NCBI RefSeq assembly: GCF_905475395.1 | Contig: NC_058338.1 | Coordinates: 75,713,435-75,777,434 of the forward strand | Origin: Chrysoperla carnea | Lineage: Eukaryota; Arthropoda; Insecta; Neuroptera; Chrysopidae | DNA length: 64,000 nucleotides | Direction: 5' to 3' | Notes under the pieces: generated by a model | What the model saw: the letters and a program-made list of their open reading frames with translations, nothing else | Told to the model about the DNA's origin: nothing | Databases searched by the model: none | Shown here: positions 13,401 through 28,400 of the stretch, piece after piece | Numbering within the stretch: the stretch's first letter is position 1 | Layout: the number at the start of each line of letters is the position of its first letter | Made by a program: the position numbers and the translations under genes

Positions 13401-16400
13401 TTAATGGGAAAATAACTTTTAGCATAATGCATGCTGAATTGGGAGGCACCTGTCAGACGGTTTCTAAGCGACACCTCTGAAAATAATGACTAACAGGCAT
13501 AGAGGTAAATGAAAATCTGATTAAAATAACACGAGGCAGCTTCTTCAAACAGTCAAATGAGCCTGATAACGAAATCCATGTTTCTAAAATTTTGTTATTG
13601 GCATTTGGACTTATATACTGAACTTTGTGATCGGTGGCGTGCTATCGGTTCGCCATTCACCGTCAACTTATCCAAAGTGTGCAATCCTACAACCCTTTAG
13701 GTCTTTCAATTATTGATTTTTTGTTCGGGAACCGTAATCAAATTATTTTAAAAGTTGATTTTCTATTCAGGAACTATAATCAAATTATTTTAAAAGTAAT
13801 ATTTATTTACCTATGGATATCCATTGGAAAATGTAATCCTGAATGAATGGTACGGAATCCTGTACCAGTAGCTTTGTTTGCTGAAGAAATAGCTTTTGTA
13901 TGCCAATCTGTCCAATAAATAACATCTTCAAAAATGGTAATGGCAAACGGATGGGGTAAACCTTTACTGATAACCTAGTTAACAAAATAAAAAAATAAAA
14001 TTTATAAGAATAAATAATAAAAAGAAATGGTAAATTTTTAAACCTTTTTCCTGTCTGATCCATCAAACGCACACGATTCAATAACATGGTGCTTCGCATC
14101 GGCCCAATATAATCTGTTTGCTGTATAATCCAACGTTAATCCATTTGGCCAGAATATTGCTTCGGTAACAATGGCTTTTCTGTTTGATCCATCCATATCG
14201 GCACGTTCAATTTTTGGATTAGGTCCTATAAATAAATTGTTGTTTTTAGAAAGTGAAATTTTTGAAATTTCTATTTTTTATTTACCCCAATCTGTCCAGA
14301 AAACAGTTGCTTCACCAGGATGTACTGCAATTGCTCGTGGTTTATCTAAATCATTCGAAATTATAACATATCTATATTTTCCATCTAATGTGGCAACATC
14401 GATTCGTTTTGTTCCTGAATCCGTCCAAAATATTAAATCATGAATCCAATCTACAGCAACTCCGCCAGGTGATTCTAAACCCCATTTAATTACATCTAAA
14501 AAATAATTCAAAATATAACAAGAATTCATTAGAAAAATTTTTTTGGTATGTGTAACAACCTGTTGAATTTGTTCCATTCATGAATGCTTTACGAATAACA
14601 TCTTTGGACACATCTGACCAAAACAATGTTTCGTACTTATAATGATAATCTAATGCAATTGCATTATGAAGACCCTTTAGTACCGATATGTATTTGGAAT
14701 TGCTTAATGAAACCTGCCGAATATCAACACGATTTGCAAATAGTAAAGTTGGTGGAGCACCATCTGCTTTACAACTACGCAAATCGGGACGTAAAATATA
14801 ACCGGTCATACAACCGCATGTGAAACTACCAATGGTGTTATTGCATGTTTGTGAGCAAACTGGATCCGTTTCAAATAAACATTCGTTGATATCCACACAA
14901 CTAAAAAGCGAAAATAGCTAAAATTAAAAACATTTTCGACAAAATAAGGAATTTTTTTGCAGTGGATTCAGATTTTAGTATCATTAGATCCCTACTCCAA
15001 TTAGAAAATGAGCGTCTAATCTTCAAGTGGTTGGTCTAATTTTCCTCAAACATAGCTAAGAATGGGAGGTGATGTGCCAAATGTTACATTATATCATTAA
15101 TATTGCCAGTATCTACACATTTTTGGGTTGTGGACTAAAACTGATTTGATGATATAAAGTACATTATTCTATCAGTATTGCTACCAGTTCACAAATATTT
15201 TTAACTTTGGCAGTATTTCTGACCGTAAAAGAAGTCTTTACAATTTCACAACAAATGCAAGCAACAAAATTTCTACTTAACATTTCTATAAATGAGGAAG
15301 TAACTAACAACACTTAAGATATATCCAGCAAAGTATTTGCAGTTCATATACTAAAACTTTGGTAAAACCCACTTTTCGATAGAATTTAACGATTTTTTTT
15401 TCACAGGCTAAGAATAGGGCTTAGTATTATATCCCAAAGTTTCAGAAATTTTGACCGTTTAAAACGCATGATAATTAGTGCCTTAGTTCCCAATTTTGAC
15501 AATTAACATCCAAATTAATATCTCGAAATAAAAACGACGTGGTGCTATTTTTTTCTTTTATTCTAAAAACATTCCTTTCAACTCTCCTACTTTTTCTTCA
15601 ATTTTGATGAGAGATTTTTTTAATATCGTAAAAATACTTGGGAAGGCAAGAGTTTCACATGCTTTGACCCTCGAAATTGTGAATTTTGCAGCTGCTTATC
15701 TCGCGATCGAAACGGCCAAAAATTCTACAATTTCGGGATCTCACAGCTAACATTATTCTGAGCCTGTGAAAAAAATAGGCTAAATCTGTCGACAAGTGCT
15801 TTCATGCTGGAAATATCTTAACAATAACAATTTTGTAAAGGTATGATATAACTGTTTAAAGTTAAAATTACCTGAAACCATCTTCTGAAAGTGTATATCC
15901 TGGACGACAACTGCAACCATCTTTACCATCAGCAGTTGTAATACAAAATTGTTGACATTTTGAATCTTTTTCACATTCTCGTCGTCGTGGACAGTTCAAT
16001 TCATCCTCACCCTGTGGACAATCTTTTTGGCCATCACAAACATGTTTACGATTGACACAAAATGGTTGTTGCTGTAATGCCGTTGTTGTATCGTTTGGGG
16101 GATGTGTATTCCCACAGGTAAATTGATTTTCATCACAACTGATTTCACACTTTTGTTCATCTTCACCGGATGAACAATCAGGAACGTCATCACATACCCA
16201 AGTTTTGAGTATACAATTTCCATTGTTGCATGTAAATTCATCCGGTGAACAGGTTCGTTGTGTTGCGTTAGTCGTACAATGTAATTCGTCTTCACCTCCT
16301 TGGCAATCTTGCTCTTTGTCACAGCGTAATTTATCTGGTATACATTTGTCATCACATCTAGGGGAAAAATTTGTTTAATAAATATTATAAGATGAAAATA

Positions 16401-19400
16401 TCAATCCTATTATTCGCCTTATTCGACCTATTCCATCTTCGTTAAAACGAAAGTAATTTTTGTATTTTTGGGTCAAAATTTTCTTTGATTTTTTTAAATA
16501 ATGTATAAAGTTTCTATAAAAAATCAGAATTAAATTTTCATGAAAACATAACTAAGCTAATTTGAACCCACCGAAACGATGTAATTGGGTAAAAATCGTT
16601 ATGATTTGATATTTTCGACATTTCAAATTTAGAAAGCTCAAATTCAAAAGCGTTGGAATTTTTCCACTTTAAAACAATCGTTAAGAGATAATTTTTTTGT
16701 TTCTACTAATTTGAACCCACCGAAAACGATGCCGTGGGATACAAATGGGTATGATTTATTATTTTTGGGATATTGATTTCAGAGAGCTAAAAATAATCAT
16801 AGGAAAGAGTAACAAGTGAAATTTGTTTTGAGTGTTTGAAACACTCTCCAATAACAATAAATAAAACCATTTTTTATTTTATTTTATTTTTTTTGCTAAG
16901 TCCACTAAATTGTATTATAGAACCCCAAACTCGCACTTGAAACATAGCTAAGAACACTCTCCATTAAATTATCTTTTAAACGAAACAAAAAAACCCAAAC
17001 CGGTTCATCATTTGAGCGCTACGATGCCACAGACAGACAGACAGGCATAGCGGTCAAACTTATAATACTTCTTTTTTGGTTTGTGGGCGTGGGTTAAAAA
17101 AGAGAAAGAACTGATAATCAAATATTTTAGAATAAATTCGTTAAAGGGAACCGAATTTTCTTAAAACTTAGATTTGAATTACCTTAAAAATTTATTGCTA
17201 TTTTAAACGGGAGCAACTTTTTACCCCTTACAAAAACAAATTCTATACACATTTTTTGAGTTCATTTTTGACGAAAATTTGGTTTCAAGCTTATTTGGAA
17301 TCAGCGAAAATGATTTTGTCGGGTACAAATTGATAAGATTTTAGGTTTTTGAAATTTTACCCACTAATATACTTTAGATCTGACTGCGAATTAACACAAG
17401 CTTTGAGTTCATAAGTACTTACTTGAATTCTCCAGCACCACATTCTCGTGGTTTTTCAGCGCAACCAACTTCATCACTCCAATCACCACAATCATTGTCG
17501 CCATCACACCTAAACTTAATTCGGATACATTTTCGATGTGCCGCTACATATGAACATTGAAATTCTCCTTCACTACACGATGGTGGTTCCATATCCGCTG
17601 CAGATAAATAAGCAGATTGTATTATTTTATTTTGTAGTTTAATTGAATTTATTCATTATTTAACACATTTTGTTGTTACTTACCACATTCAGTTTCATCA
17701 GATCCATCACCACAATCAGGTTCTGAGTCACATTTCCAACTCATGGTAATACATGAACCATCGTTACATTGGAATTCGTGGTTTCGACATCTGAAAAAGA
17801 AAAAATTTTTAAAAAACGGATTTTAAAATTATGTATAGGAAAAATAGAAATGCTCGCCAACCTTCCCCACAACCTGTGCGCACAGGCTTGCTCCTGTCTG
17901 TAGTTATCTGGGATACCCTGTATATTAGGTATATAAAAAATAAAGATTCATTAAGGCTAGGGTAAAATATCAAAAGAGAGCAGACATGTATATATTTAGT
18001 TATATAAAATCTCAATTCTATGAAGACTATCAAGAAAATTTTATAGAATATTGTGGGTGTACTGTTAACTTTCTGATAGAAAGTTAAGTTCTTTTTGCTC
18101 CGAAAATAGAAACTAAAAACTTAATCGTGCCCTTAGATTTCGAGGTGCCTATAATGCAAAACACTCAAAATCAATTTTTAAAAGTAGTTTTACATGAAAA
18201 ATTCCAAAAATGTAGGTATATTAGTTTTCAAAGACAGTTAGTGTAGTTGAGCTTTTATAAAAAGAAAATCATATTCTATTAGAAAAGTGGGCAGAAGTAA
18301 CCTTTCGAACACCACATTTTCTTGATTTAGAATTTAAAAAAAAATATTTTATTTTATATTATGGACAATTTTAAGCATTTTTAAGCCTTGATATTTTTTA
18401 CCTAAGCTCAACGCTTTCGAGATATACTTAAGCATTTGCAAAAACGTGGATTTTCGCCGAAAGCTCTTTACTTTCGAAAATAAAGATTATTTTGTGGTTC
18501 TGGTAAAAAATTTGATGTGAAAAAAGTATGATATTATATTTTGAACAATTCAAAAACAGTAAGTTTTTGTAAATAATGTCAAGGGTCAAAATATATTGAG
18601 AATTATCCAAAATATAATATCATGCGGTTTTCACATCAAATTTTTTACCGGAACCACAAAATAATCTTTGTTTTCATAAATAACAAGTTTTCGGTTCGGT
18701 TTTTTCGGTTAGTAATAATGAAATTGAAATATTTATCACAAATTTATATCGAGATTTGTTCTATAATTGATTATTGATTAATACAATAATCAAGTTATTG
18801 ATCTGGGTCCTAAGGGCTATATCCACCACTTCTTGTTTATATTGTGTTTGGTTTGAAATAAGCAATAATCAGATTGTATTTTTTACAACTGTATGAAGAA
18901 AATATGAAAGATTCTCTTTCCACTAATGGATATAAATAAATGAATAATAAATATATAAATACCAAACATGGGCAAAAAATGGGACACAAAAGTATGATTT
19001 TTCAAAATATGCATCACAACTTAATTAAGTATTGGTATAACAGTCGTAAATCATATTAAGTTCAAAGTCTAATAGATAGATTTAAAATGTTCATTCTCTT
19101 CAGAAAAATATAAAAAAAAACCTGATCTTTTCAATCTCTATCTCTATAAGATATTATAAATGCAAAAGTAAGCATGTTTGTTTGTTTGTTTGTTACGCTT
19201 TCACGCTAAAACTAGGGAATGGTTTTTAATGAAACTGTACAGCAATATAGCTCATAAATCAGAATAACACATGAGATAAAATTTATAAAGATATATTAAT
19301 AAAAAAAAAAAAAAAAAATTAAAAATTAATTTAATTTGACATTAACATAAATTACAGATTTCTGGAAAAGTAGTCATTTGACATTACCATAAATTACAGA

Positions 19401-22400
19401 TTTCTGTAAAAATAGTCAATATAAAATAATTCACGGCTATCTTTTCTGATATACTCAATGAATAATTACGACTATTACACATTTAAAAAATTAGAAATCT
19501 ATACATATATTTTACCTGTGTAAAACAATCCTTACCATTATTTCGAGTGTTATAGAAAGGGGATATGCGAGAGCAATCTTTATCAATCTTTACTTTTAAG
19601 CCCAGCGAAGCGGGCTGATTTCACTCTAGTAAAATATAAAAATACTACACATATCAGAGACATGCTCCCAAAATTATCATACTACCATTTTCGAATGGTA
19701 AGAAAACTGATCTGAGTTCTGAATATCACAGGTCGTGCGTGGGTTCAATTTTTGATTTTTTAATCAAAAAATTTTTTTTAGAATTTTTTTTATAAAATTA
19801 ATTAATTTTTTCATTAGGTATTCATTTCAAATATTTATATTTATTCATATTTATATTTCTACATTTTGGAAAACTATCGTCAGAAAGCCATCGACACGCA
19901 TTTTCATTATTACATTTATTTTTTTAAAGCGAATATACAGTCATAAAAGATTCAACTCGTATAAATGTGTATATGTATCTGTGCCTATCTTTATCTGTGC
20001 ATTCATAATAACCAGCAGGGAACTGGGAAAGCTAAAGCTGCTTGTTTCCATGGAGATCACCCAAGCAACATTATTTCCCTTCCGACAAGCTTCGTCTATC
20101 GATTCGTATAACATTTTTACAGTGTGTTTCATTAAAATAGTCAATATAATTTATTTATTATATTTGTTCAATATATGAATACTTTTGTATGTAAAAAAAT
20201 GTAGTCAAAAGTTCAATTTTTGGTTTAAAAGATATAGGTATATTTTAAAAAAAAAGCTCATTAAAAGAATTGCAATTTTCATTTTCTATGATTTATAAGA
20301 TGTTTTTACAAGATAAAATGCCCAACAGAAATTGTAAGTTCCACTTAAGTGGTTTGATGTTTTAAAACCGCGCTCTGAATGTGCCATAATAACGTTTTTA
20401 GCTTATTTTTAACTTGCTGCACGAAGAATTTCTTTTCGGGTGTATGCCTATTTTTTTAGCACGCCCTATAGCTTGACAAGCCTTTTCATAAAATCTGATG
20501 GTATAGTTTGATGTATTTTGATAAATGATCAGGTACCAATGATTTCATCGTGGGAGTCCTATTGGTATATGATTTGGTTGAAAATTAATATTTCTTGTAA
20601 TTTATATTAAACTGCGTTTTAAAGCCGCATCAAACATTCGCTATTTAACAAACACTGGACAATAATTACATGCCCGTCAAATAGCGAATACGAACGAATA
20701 TTCGCTTACTGCTTACTAAATATTCGCTTATTTTGATGATTTTTCTCGTATTAAAATATGATTATGATCGTCAAGCTGTTTAAATATTTACAATCATGAT
20801 AAGCGAACATTTGTGACATGGAAATTAACGAATAACCCTCCGCACTACTCTTTTTCATTATTTTGGTGAGAGACATTGTTTATGATATGGATCTTTTTCA
20901 ATCAAATTAATGCCAGAAGTTGACTTAATCTTGCAAGTGATGCAACAGAAGGCGGTTTGTACGCACGTTTCTTGGGATAGCTTAAATGATGGTTTTTAAC
21001 AAACTTCAAAAAGTAGGAGAATCTAAATTCGGTTGAATTTTTACTCGTGTGTGCTATGCGAAATCTTCATTGATTCTGAACCGACTTTTATATTTCTATT
21101 TTTATACCATGCATATATGTAATATGCAAGGTATAATAAGTTTAGTCCCAAGTTTGTAACGCTTAAAAATATTGATGCTACGCACAAAATTTTGGTATAG
21201 GTGTTCATAAAATCATTTAATTAGTCCATTTGCGGTTGTCCATCTATCTGTCTGTCTGTCGTCGGTGTGTCGTTTGTCTGTCGTCTGTCCGCCTGTCATC
21301 ACGATAACTCAAAAACGAAAAGCCGATATCAAGCTGAAATTATTATAGCGTGCTTAGGACGTTAAAAAATGAGGTCGAGTTCGTAAATGAGCAACATAGG
21401 TTAATTGGGTCTTGGATCCGTAGGATCCATCTTGTAAACCGTTAGAGATAGAACAAAAGTTTAAATGTAAAAAATGTTCCTTATCAAAAAACAAACAACT
21501 TTTGCTTGAAACATTTTTTCGTAAACATCACTGTTTACCCGTGAGGGCGCCAATTAGGCGGAAATTTTATAGTATGTACCATACTTGAATATCAGTTATG
21601 TATGTGTTACATGTATGTATGTGTTATGTGATAAAGAAATCAACACTGACTATGCATGGTATTTCAACAATTAATTGTTTGTTTTCACTTGTTTTTTAAT
21701 AATTTATTGTCTGGCATATTAAAATTCGAGATTGTTAATTTTAATTTGAGAAATATTATCTTTCTTAATATTAATAAGTTCTATAATGAAAATGAATATT
21801 GTATGGAAAGATAATATTTGCCAAAACACTTTGTAGTTCTTAGAAAGAAAGAAATTGTATAGAAAGTTGTGTTTGTTTTCTTAGTGTATCATTTTCGATG
21901 ATAAGTTTATTTTTATCTTATTGTTATTTGTAAAATAAATTGTTTTTAAGTATTTAATTCTAAACATTTCGTGGAATATGAATATATTATTTATTAAAAG
22001 ACATTATTTTAAAATGTAACATATTACTAGGTACAACTGCCGTCTGGGTACATCTAGGTACAAGCCGTGTAGATATGGACGGTTTGAAAACGAAATATAA
22101 GTGGAAGTATCAAAAAGACATTTGTAGGGTTTCACAATAGAGATTATAAGTTTTTAAAATGCTACATTTTATATAACGGGAAAAAAGTAAAACTATCTCA
22201 TCAATTCAGATTAAAAAAATCCTTTAAAAACTCTTGAAAAAGGCCAGACATTCCAAGAAATTGGTAGTGATTCTAGGAGTGTTTTACATTTTCCTAGATT
22301 TTTCATGTTTTCTATGGTTCTAATTGTTACTTTCACGGTTTTTGTCAGCTAGCAACAATTTTTGCGTAAAATTCTAGAGAAAATTTCAGGTAAGTTTGTA

Positions 22401-25400
22401 AGGCAGTTTAATGTACTGTATAGCTAAAACTGTAACTGATTGTCTGAATCATCTATACAAATTCTAAGGAAGTTCTAGACATGCTAGAAAGGTACGGCAT
22501 TCGACGCAAAATTTCTTGAAACCAACGGAATAAATCGAAAAACTCCAACTTTTTCATTGCAACCCACCGGATAATCGGAAAAACAAAATTATGTTTTTCA
22601 GTTCTATAAATAGCTAGAAAGATGGAATTTTCACCAATAGACCCCAATTAAAGATCAAGCAAGAGAATACTTCAAAAAATTTCATAAATCACATCGCAAC
22701 CTCGCAGAAAATCGGAAAAAAACCCAAAATTATATTTTTCAGTTATACATATACATGCTAGAAAGATGCGATTTTTCGAATTCGGTGGGGAATTAATTAG
22801 TCTTCTCCCAAAATTTTCCGAATTCATTATCAAATTTTGCTAGAATAATAATAGATATTTTAATTATAATTTTTGATGGCTTTTAATTCTGTGATTTTCT
22901 CAGAAATCACCTCTTATTAACTAATAGAGACTATGAGTGGGTTTCAATACTTTCAATCTAAAACAATAGTTCTATTTTTGGATTTATTTCTTAGAAATTC
23001 ATTCGAATTTTAAATCACTACAGGTGCATTTTTTGCAAAATTCAAAATTTAATGGTTCAACATTAGGATTGATTTTGAATCCTGTTAAGAATTCGATAAA
23101 CTTTTACATATTTTCTATAGACACGTTATTAATAACACCTTTCCCTTAAATTTGGACTGAATCTATTTTATGAGAAAATATATTTAAAATGTAAAACTAA
23201 ACATTTGTCACTTACTCGATTTTTGTACAGTTAACTTCATCAGAAAAATCTTTACAGTCATTATCATGGTCACAAACCCATGATTTTTGAATACATAATC
23301 CATTGGCACATTCAAATTGGTCATCTGTACAGTTTGCTGTGAATCCTGCAAAGAAAAAAATAAGTAAACAATGTTTTTTATTATTTCTACTCAATCTCAA
23401 ATCTATTACTTATCTATGAACAAATTAATGACACGGATCTCTTAGAACAGGCGCTGGATGGGGTTGAGTGTGCAAAATATGAGTACCGCATTTTGTCAAT
23501 TTATTCTTGATCAAAAAAGCTAATAGATTAATATTGTGAATCTTGCCAGAAACTCTATGGGTCCAATTTTTGTATCCCCCCTCCAAAGAAACAGTTAAAT
23601 GACATTTTTTTGAATCAAGTAAAAAATACTCTTGATTCTATGGGTTATTTAACGTCAAAAAGGTTCTTTGTGATTTTTTCGTAAACTTCTTCGTTTTCGA
23701 GATATTAACAGTTTAATGTTTGGAAAAACTCCAAAAAGGCCATTTTAAAAGCTGAAAAACGCGTCTTAAAATTATATTTTAGAGCTTACCAAAATTCTAA
23801 AATAATGTTTGAACATCAATTGCAGTTTACCGCAGAAATTTTTTTCGTATTGGAAAATGTTTTGGGGTATCATGCGAGTGTAAATCCAAATTGGCGGTGC
23901 GGAGGGGCGCGAGCTTTAGCCGCCATCTTGGAAAACACGTTTTATCTAATACCTCGTGACCCGAGCATCGTACAAAAAAAATAGTATAGGAACCATTTTC
24001 ATTTAAAATAAAATTTTGTACAATTTTTATCGGAAACTTTTTTCTGTATAATGTATAGGTTTTTATTTAAACCGCTCTAAACTTTTCTTAATATAGTTAT
24101 TGCCTAATATATAGTTCACGGTTCACGGTATATTAAAAATGGTAATAAACAAATTTGTACAACATATAATTTCCAATAAATTTCATGCTAAACTTTTTGC
24201 CGTAACTTTCGAAGTTTAAGAGCTGTAGGCCAATAACTAGGTATTTTTTTTCTGAAATTTACTGCTGAATTTGTTTTTGTGTTGGAATATGTATAGTGGT
24301 ATCCCCGAATGAAAAAACAAGTTCTCGGGAGTGGGGACAGTCTTCTGCAGCCATTTTGGTAAACACATTTTATCAAATTTCTGGTGATCCGGGCATCGTA
24401 CGGCAAAAATATTAGAAATCATTTTTGTAGATAAAAACATTTTCTTTAACTTTTATTTAAATTTTTTTGTGTTTAATGCAAGTTTTTATTTATCTATACT
24501 TTTCCTAAAATGGTTATTGCTAAATATATAGTTAACGGTTCAAAGCACAATAAAAATGGTAGTAACCAAATTTGTAGATCATGAAATTTCCAGTAAATTT
24601 CTTGCAAAACTTTTTGCCGTTACATTCGTAGTTTAAGAGATATAGCTTGATAAAACTTCCACCTCGTAAGTTATCAGTGGCAATTTTGTAAATTATAAGT
24701 GAAATAAATTCATTACGCAGGGATTGACGGACCCGCGGATCATTGATTAAATTGATTGGGTTGAATAATAATAATAAATCATAATCATATTAATGAGAGG
24801 GAAAAGGTAGAGAAGGGGATAAAAGAGTTCAATATTGATGCAAATTATTTTATTGAAACTAATTAACTGACTATACATTTATTTCATCAACTTTAGTAGC
24901 TCAGGTGGTTAAGGCGTAACCAATCCTGTTCGTGGTATGTCTAGAGTAGCGGGTTCAATTCTCGCCGTTACAAAAAAAAATGTTTGCATTAAATTGTAGA
25001 AAAGCAAGTGAAAACAAACAATTGACTGAGTTAATTGTTGAAATACCATGTATAGACAGTGTTGATAACACAATCGTTTATTTTTTGACGTCACATATAT
25101 AAAAAAAGATATCCACTTTAAAATAGCCACGCACACTTAACTGATATTCCCATATTAATTTACATACTATAAAAGTTGTACCTAATTAGCGCCCTCGTGG
25201 GTAAACAGTAATGTTTACAAAAAAATGTTTTAAACAAAAGTTGTTTATTTTTTTATAAGGAACATTTTTTACACTTAAACTTTTGTTCTAGATCTAACAG
25301 CTTACAAGATGGGTCCTACGGACCCAAAACCCAATTGACCTATATTGCTCATTTACGAACTTTTTACGTCCTGACTACGCTATTAAAATTTCATCTTGAT

Positions 25401-28400
25401 ATCTCTTTTCGTTTTTGAGTTATCGTGTTGACAGACAGACGGACAGATAACCGGAAATGGACTAATTAAAATTATATGTTCTACTAAAATGTTCTACAAA
25501 TTTGGTAATTACGATTTTTCATGAACCATGAACCGTTAACTATATATTTAGTAATAACCATATTAAGAAAAGTTTGGAGCGGTACAAATATAAACTTATG
25601 CCTGATACAGAATAAAATTTCTGACAGTAAAAATAAATTAAAGCAGCGGTTTTTGAAATGGGGGTTGATACAGGCGAGCATGATTAATAGTGGAAAGTAA
25701 GGAAAAGATAAATTATTACATACCACAATGAGTCTCATCGGAATAATCACCACAATCATCATCTCCATCACATAACCAGTCTTTTGAAATACATTTCCCT
25801 GATACGGGACACCTTACATTATTTTCTGATTCATCACATTGCATATTATGATAACCTTCCTCTTCACCACAGCCTAACTCATCTTCAGCATTATCACAGT
25901 CCATTTCACCGTTACACCTGTAAATAATATTTTTATTATTAATTAAAGGCAGCGGTAGCGTAAATTGGGAACTTTTACAGTTTATCAAAAATTTTTGGTT
26001 TATGATATTAAAATTATTTTTGTAAATACAAAAAAAAAACTTAAAATTATTTATTTATTAAAACCGCAATAAGTAACCACTTCAATTGGGATTTCATGTT
26101 CATAAAACTTTAAGATCTATTAATTGAATTTGTATTAGGTTTTTGGTAGTACATACTATACTATAATAAATAATTAAAATAATAAAAAATAATTTTATTA
26201 TTAGTGTATGACAAGTTTTTTTATTTGATCTCAAAATTTTTTCGAACTTTGCGTTCATTCTCAAGAGATTCAAAAAAACTTGTAGTCATACAATAATAAT
26301 AAAATTATTTTTTATTATTTTAATTATTTATTTAAGATCTATTTTTATGTTTTCCAGTTTTAATTACAGGCTTTATTTCTCCAGATTTAATTTGGAAAAA
26401 TAATGAAGGGCGTCGCCAACCAGTAGTGAAAAAGGGGGGGGGAGGAGAGCAGAATGGTGGATAGATAAAATTTATAGTTTTAAAATATAAAATCAAATAA
26501 TTATAAAAATAAAAAATTTTAAACTTCAACAGACTCACGAAAGCAAAAATTGATGCCAAATCTCCATCGATCTTTTGGGTGGCAATTATAACTCGTAACA
26601 TAAATGACAAGTAATTGATAAAATTTTTTTTTGAATGTTTAGGGGAGGCGACCGGATTATTTTGATCCCTTTGGCGATGGCCTTGTCTATCGTATTAATC
26701 ATATATTTAGATAATTAATAATTATTAAGTATCTCACCTTAGCTTTTTTTAAAAGAGTAGGTCTTAATCAATTAAATGATCTCATTTTCTTATATTTTAA
26801 AAATATTTATTATAATTTATAGTTTCGGAAAAATGATTTGATTCTTAATTTCATTGTTTTGTAGTGTTTCGGTGATACGTGCGAAATCATTTTAAAGTGC
26901 CGACTAATAGTTTCCTGGGAAGCAATTACGTTTTGGAGTCGATGCCAAAAGCGATCTTTTAGCTATAGATATGGTTAAAGACGACTTCAAAGCGTAATTT
27001 TTCACAAGAAAATTATTAATTTGAGCCGGTACTTTAAAATTATTATTTATTTTTTGTGGATTTTTGTCAGTGACATTACATTATATAGACTGGTGGTCAA
27101 ACGATTTTAAACGTGCCAAAATCTGAGGTAATTGCTTAGGTCTAATCCTTTGTAAATTCGTAAGAAAAATGTAAAGTGATACGTGGTTAGTATTTTTTTT
27201 AACTCAAAAAGCGAATAAGTCCTGTGAAATCACGATATTTTATGTAAAACATTTTATGATATGAAAATTTAACATTAAATGTACGTTTATTTAATATATG
27301 TCCCTAAATTCTTTTAATAAATGTATTTTTTTGATAAATGTCCCTAGCTGACCTAAGCAATTACCTCAGATGTTGGCACGTTTCTCACTGTATGGAAAGA
27401 TAGGTGATGCTTAGTCTAGGTATAATGTAATGTCAATGATTTTTGTAGGTTTTAGTTTTTGCAAAAATTTTTTTATTATTTATAATACCTTTTTATAGAC
27501 GGAAACCTACTAATACATAATTTATTTAAATCAAACCTTGTGTGCTCTCCGTAATTTTTAAAATTTGAAAAGTAAAAACAAATCATTGGGTATATAAGAC
27601 CGTAACTTTGGAACATGGAAATTTTTTGACACGTGAATCGAATTACGTTTGTTTTGTACGCCAATTAGAATAACATTTAAAAAATATAAAACAATGGAAA
27701 GATATTAGCCTACGAATTACCTTGATAAATCGACCGTTAAAGTTTTAAGGGTTGGCTTTAAAATTTTAAAAAGGGTCGATTTACATATCGACCTTTTATA
27801 TTCGTTATCGATGCCATTACATTTCGAAGTAATCGTGAATGAAAATTATCTGAGTAGGCTAGAATGTTTTTTGGAGTAAACAATACGGTAAAATTGATTG
27901 AAATACAAAAAAGTTGTTAGCATTTAAAGATTGTTGCCCATCTCCTTTTAGCAAAACAAAGTTTTATTTGTATTTTATATGTATCTCTACGGTGATATCG
28001 GACAATAACGTCAGTAACCTATCTCTTGCTCTTTGTGTAATTAGGAATTTTAAACGTTTATGTTTTGCGTACATCTAGAGATTTTCAAAAACCAACTTCA
28101 CTTTTTTGCCCGTCATCTTCAAGTGATAAAAAAAATTTAGTCAACATGCCTATAGATGCGAGAACGTCCATAACAAAACCAACCCATTTTTTGGGCTTAA
28201 CATTAGTCTATATATGTATACCAATGATTTTCGACTAACTTATATTTTCAAAGTATTCATTTAGCATACCAAGCGTACGTGGTTCAATTCATTTTGAGAC
28301 TTTCATAATAAAGTAATACATACCTTAAATCTTGTTTTATACACGTGCAGCTACCAGCACACATATATTCACCCCGGTAACAATTTCCACCGCATAAATG

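Noticed and set aside
19700..19760. GGGTTCAATTTTT as a further tRNA-like B box
   Set aside because: No matching A box at the right distance.
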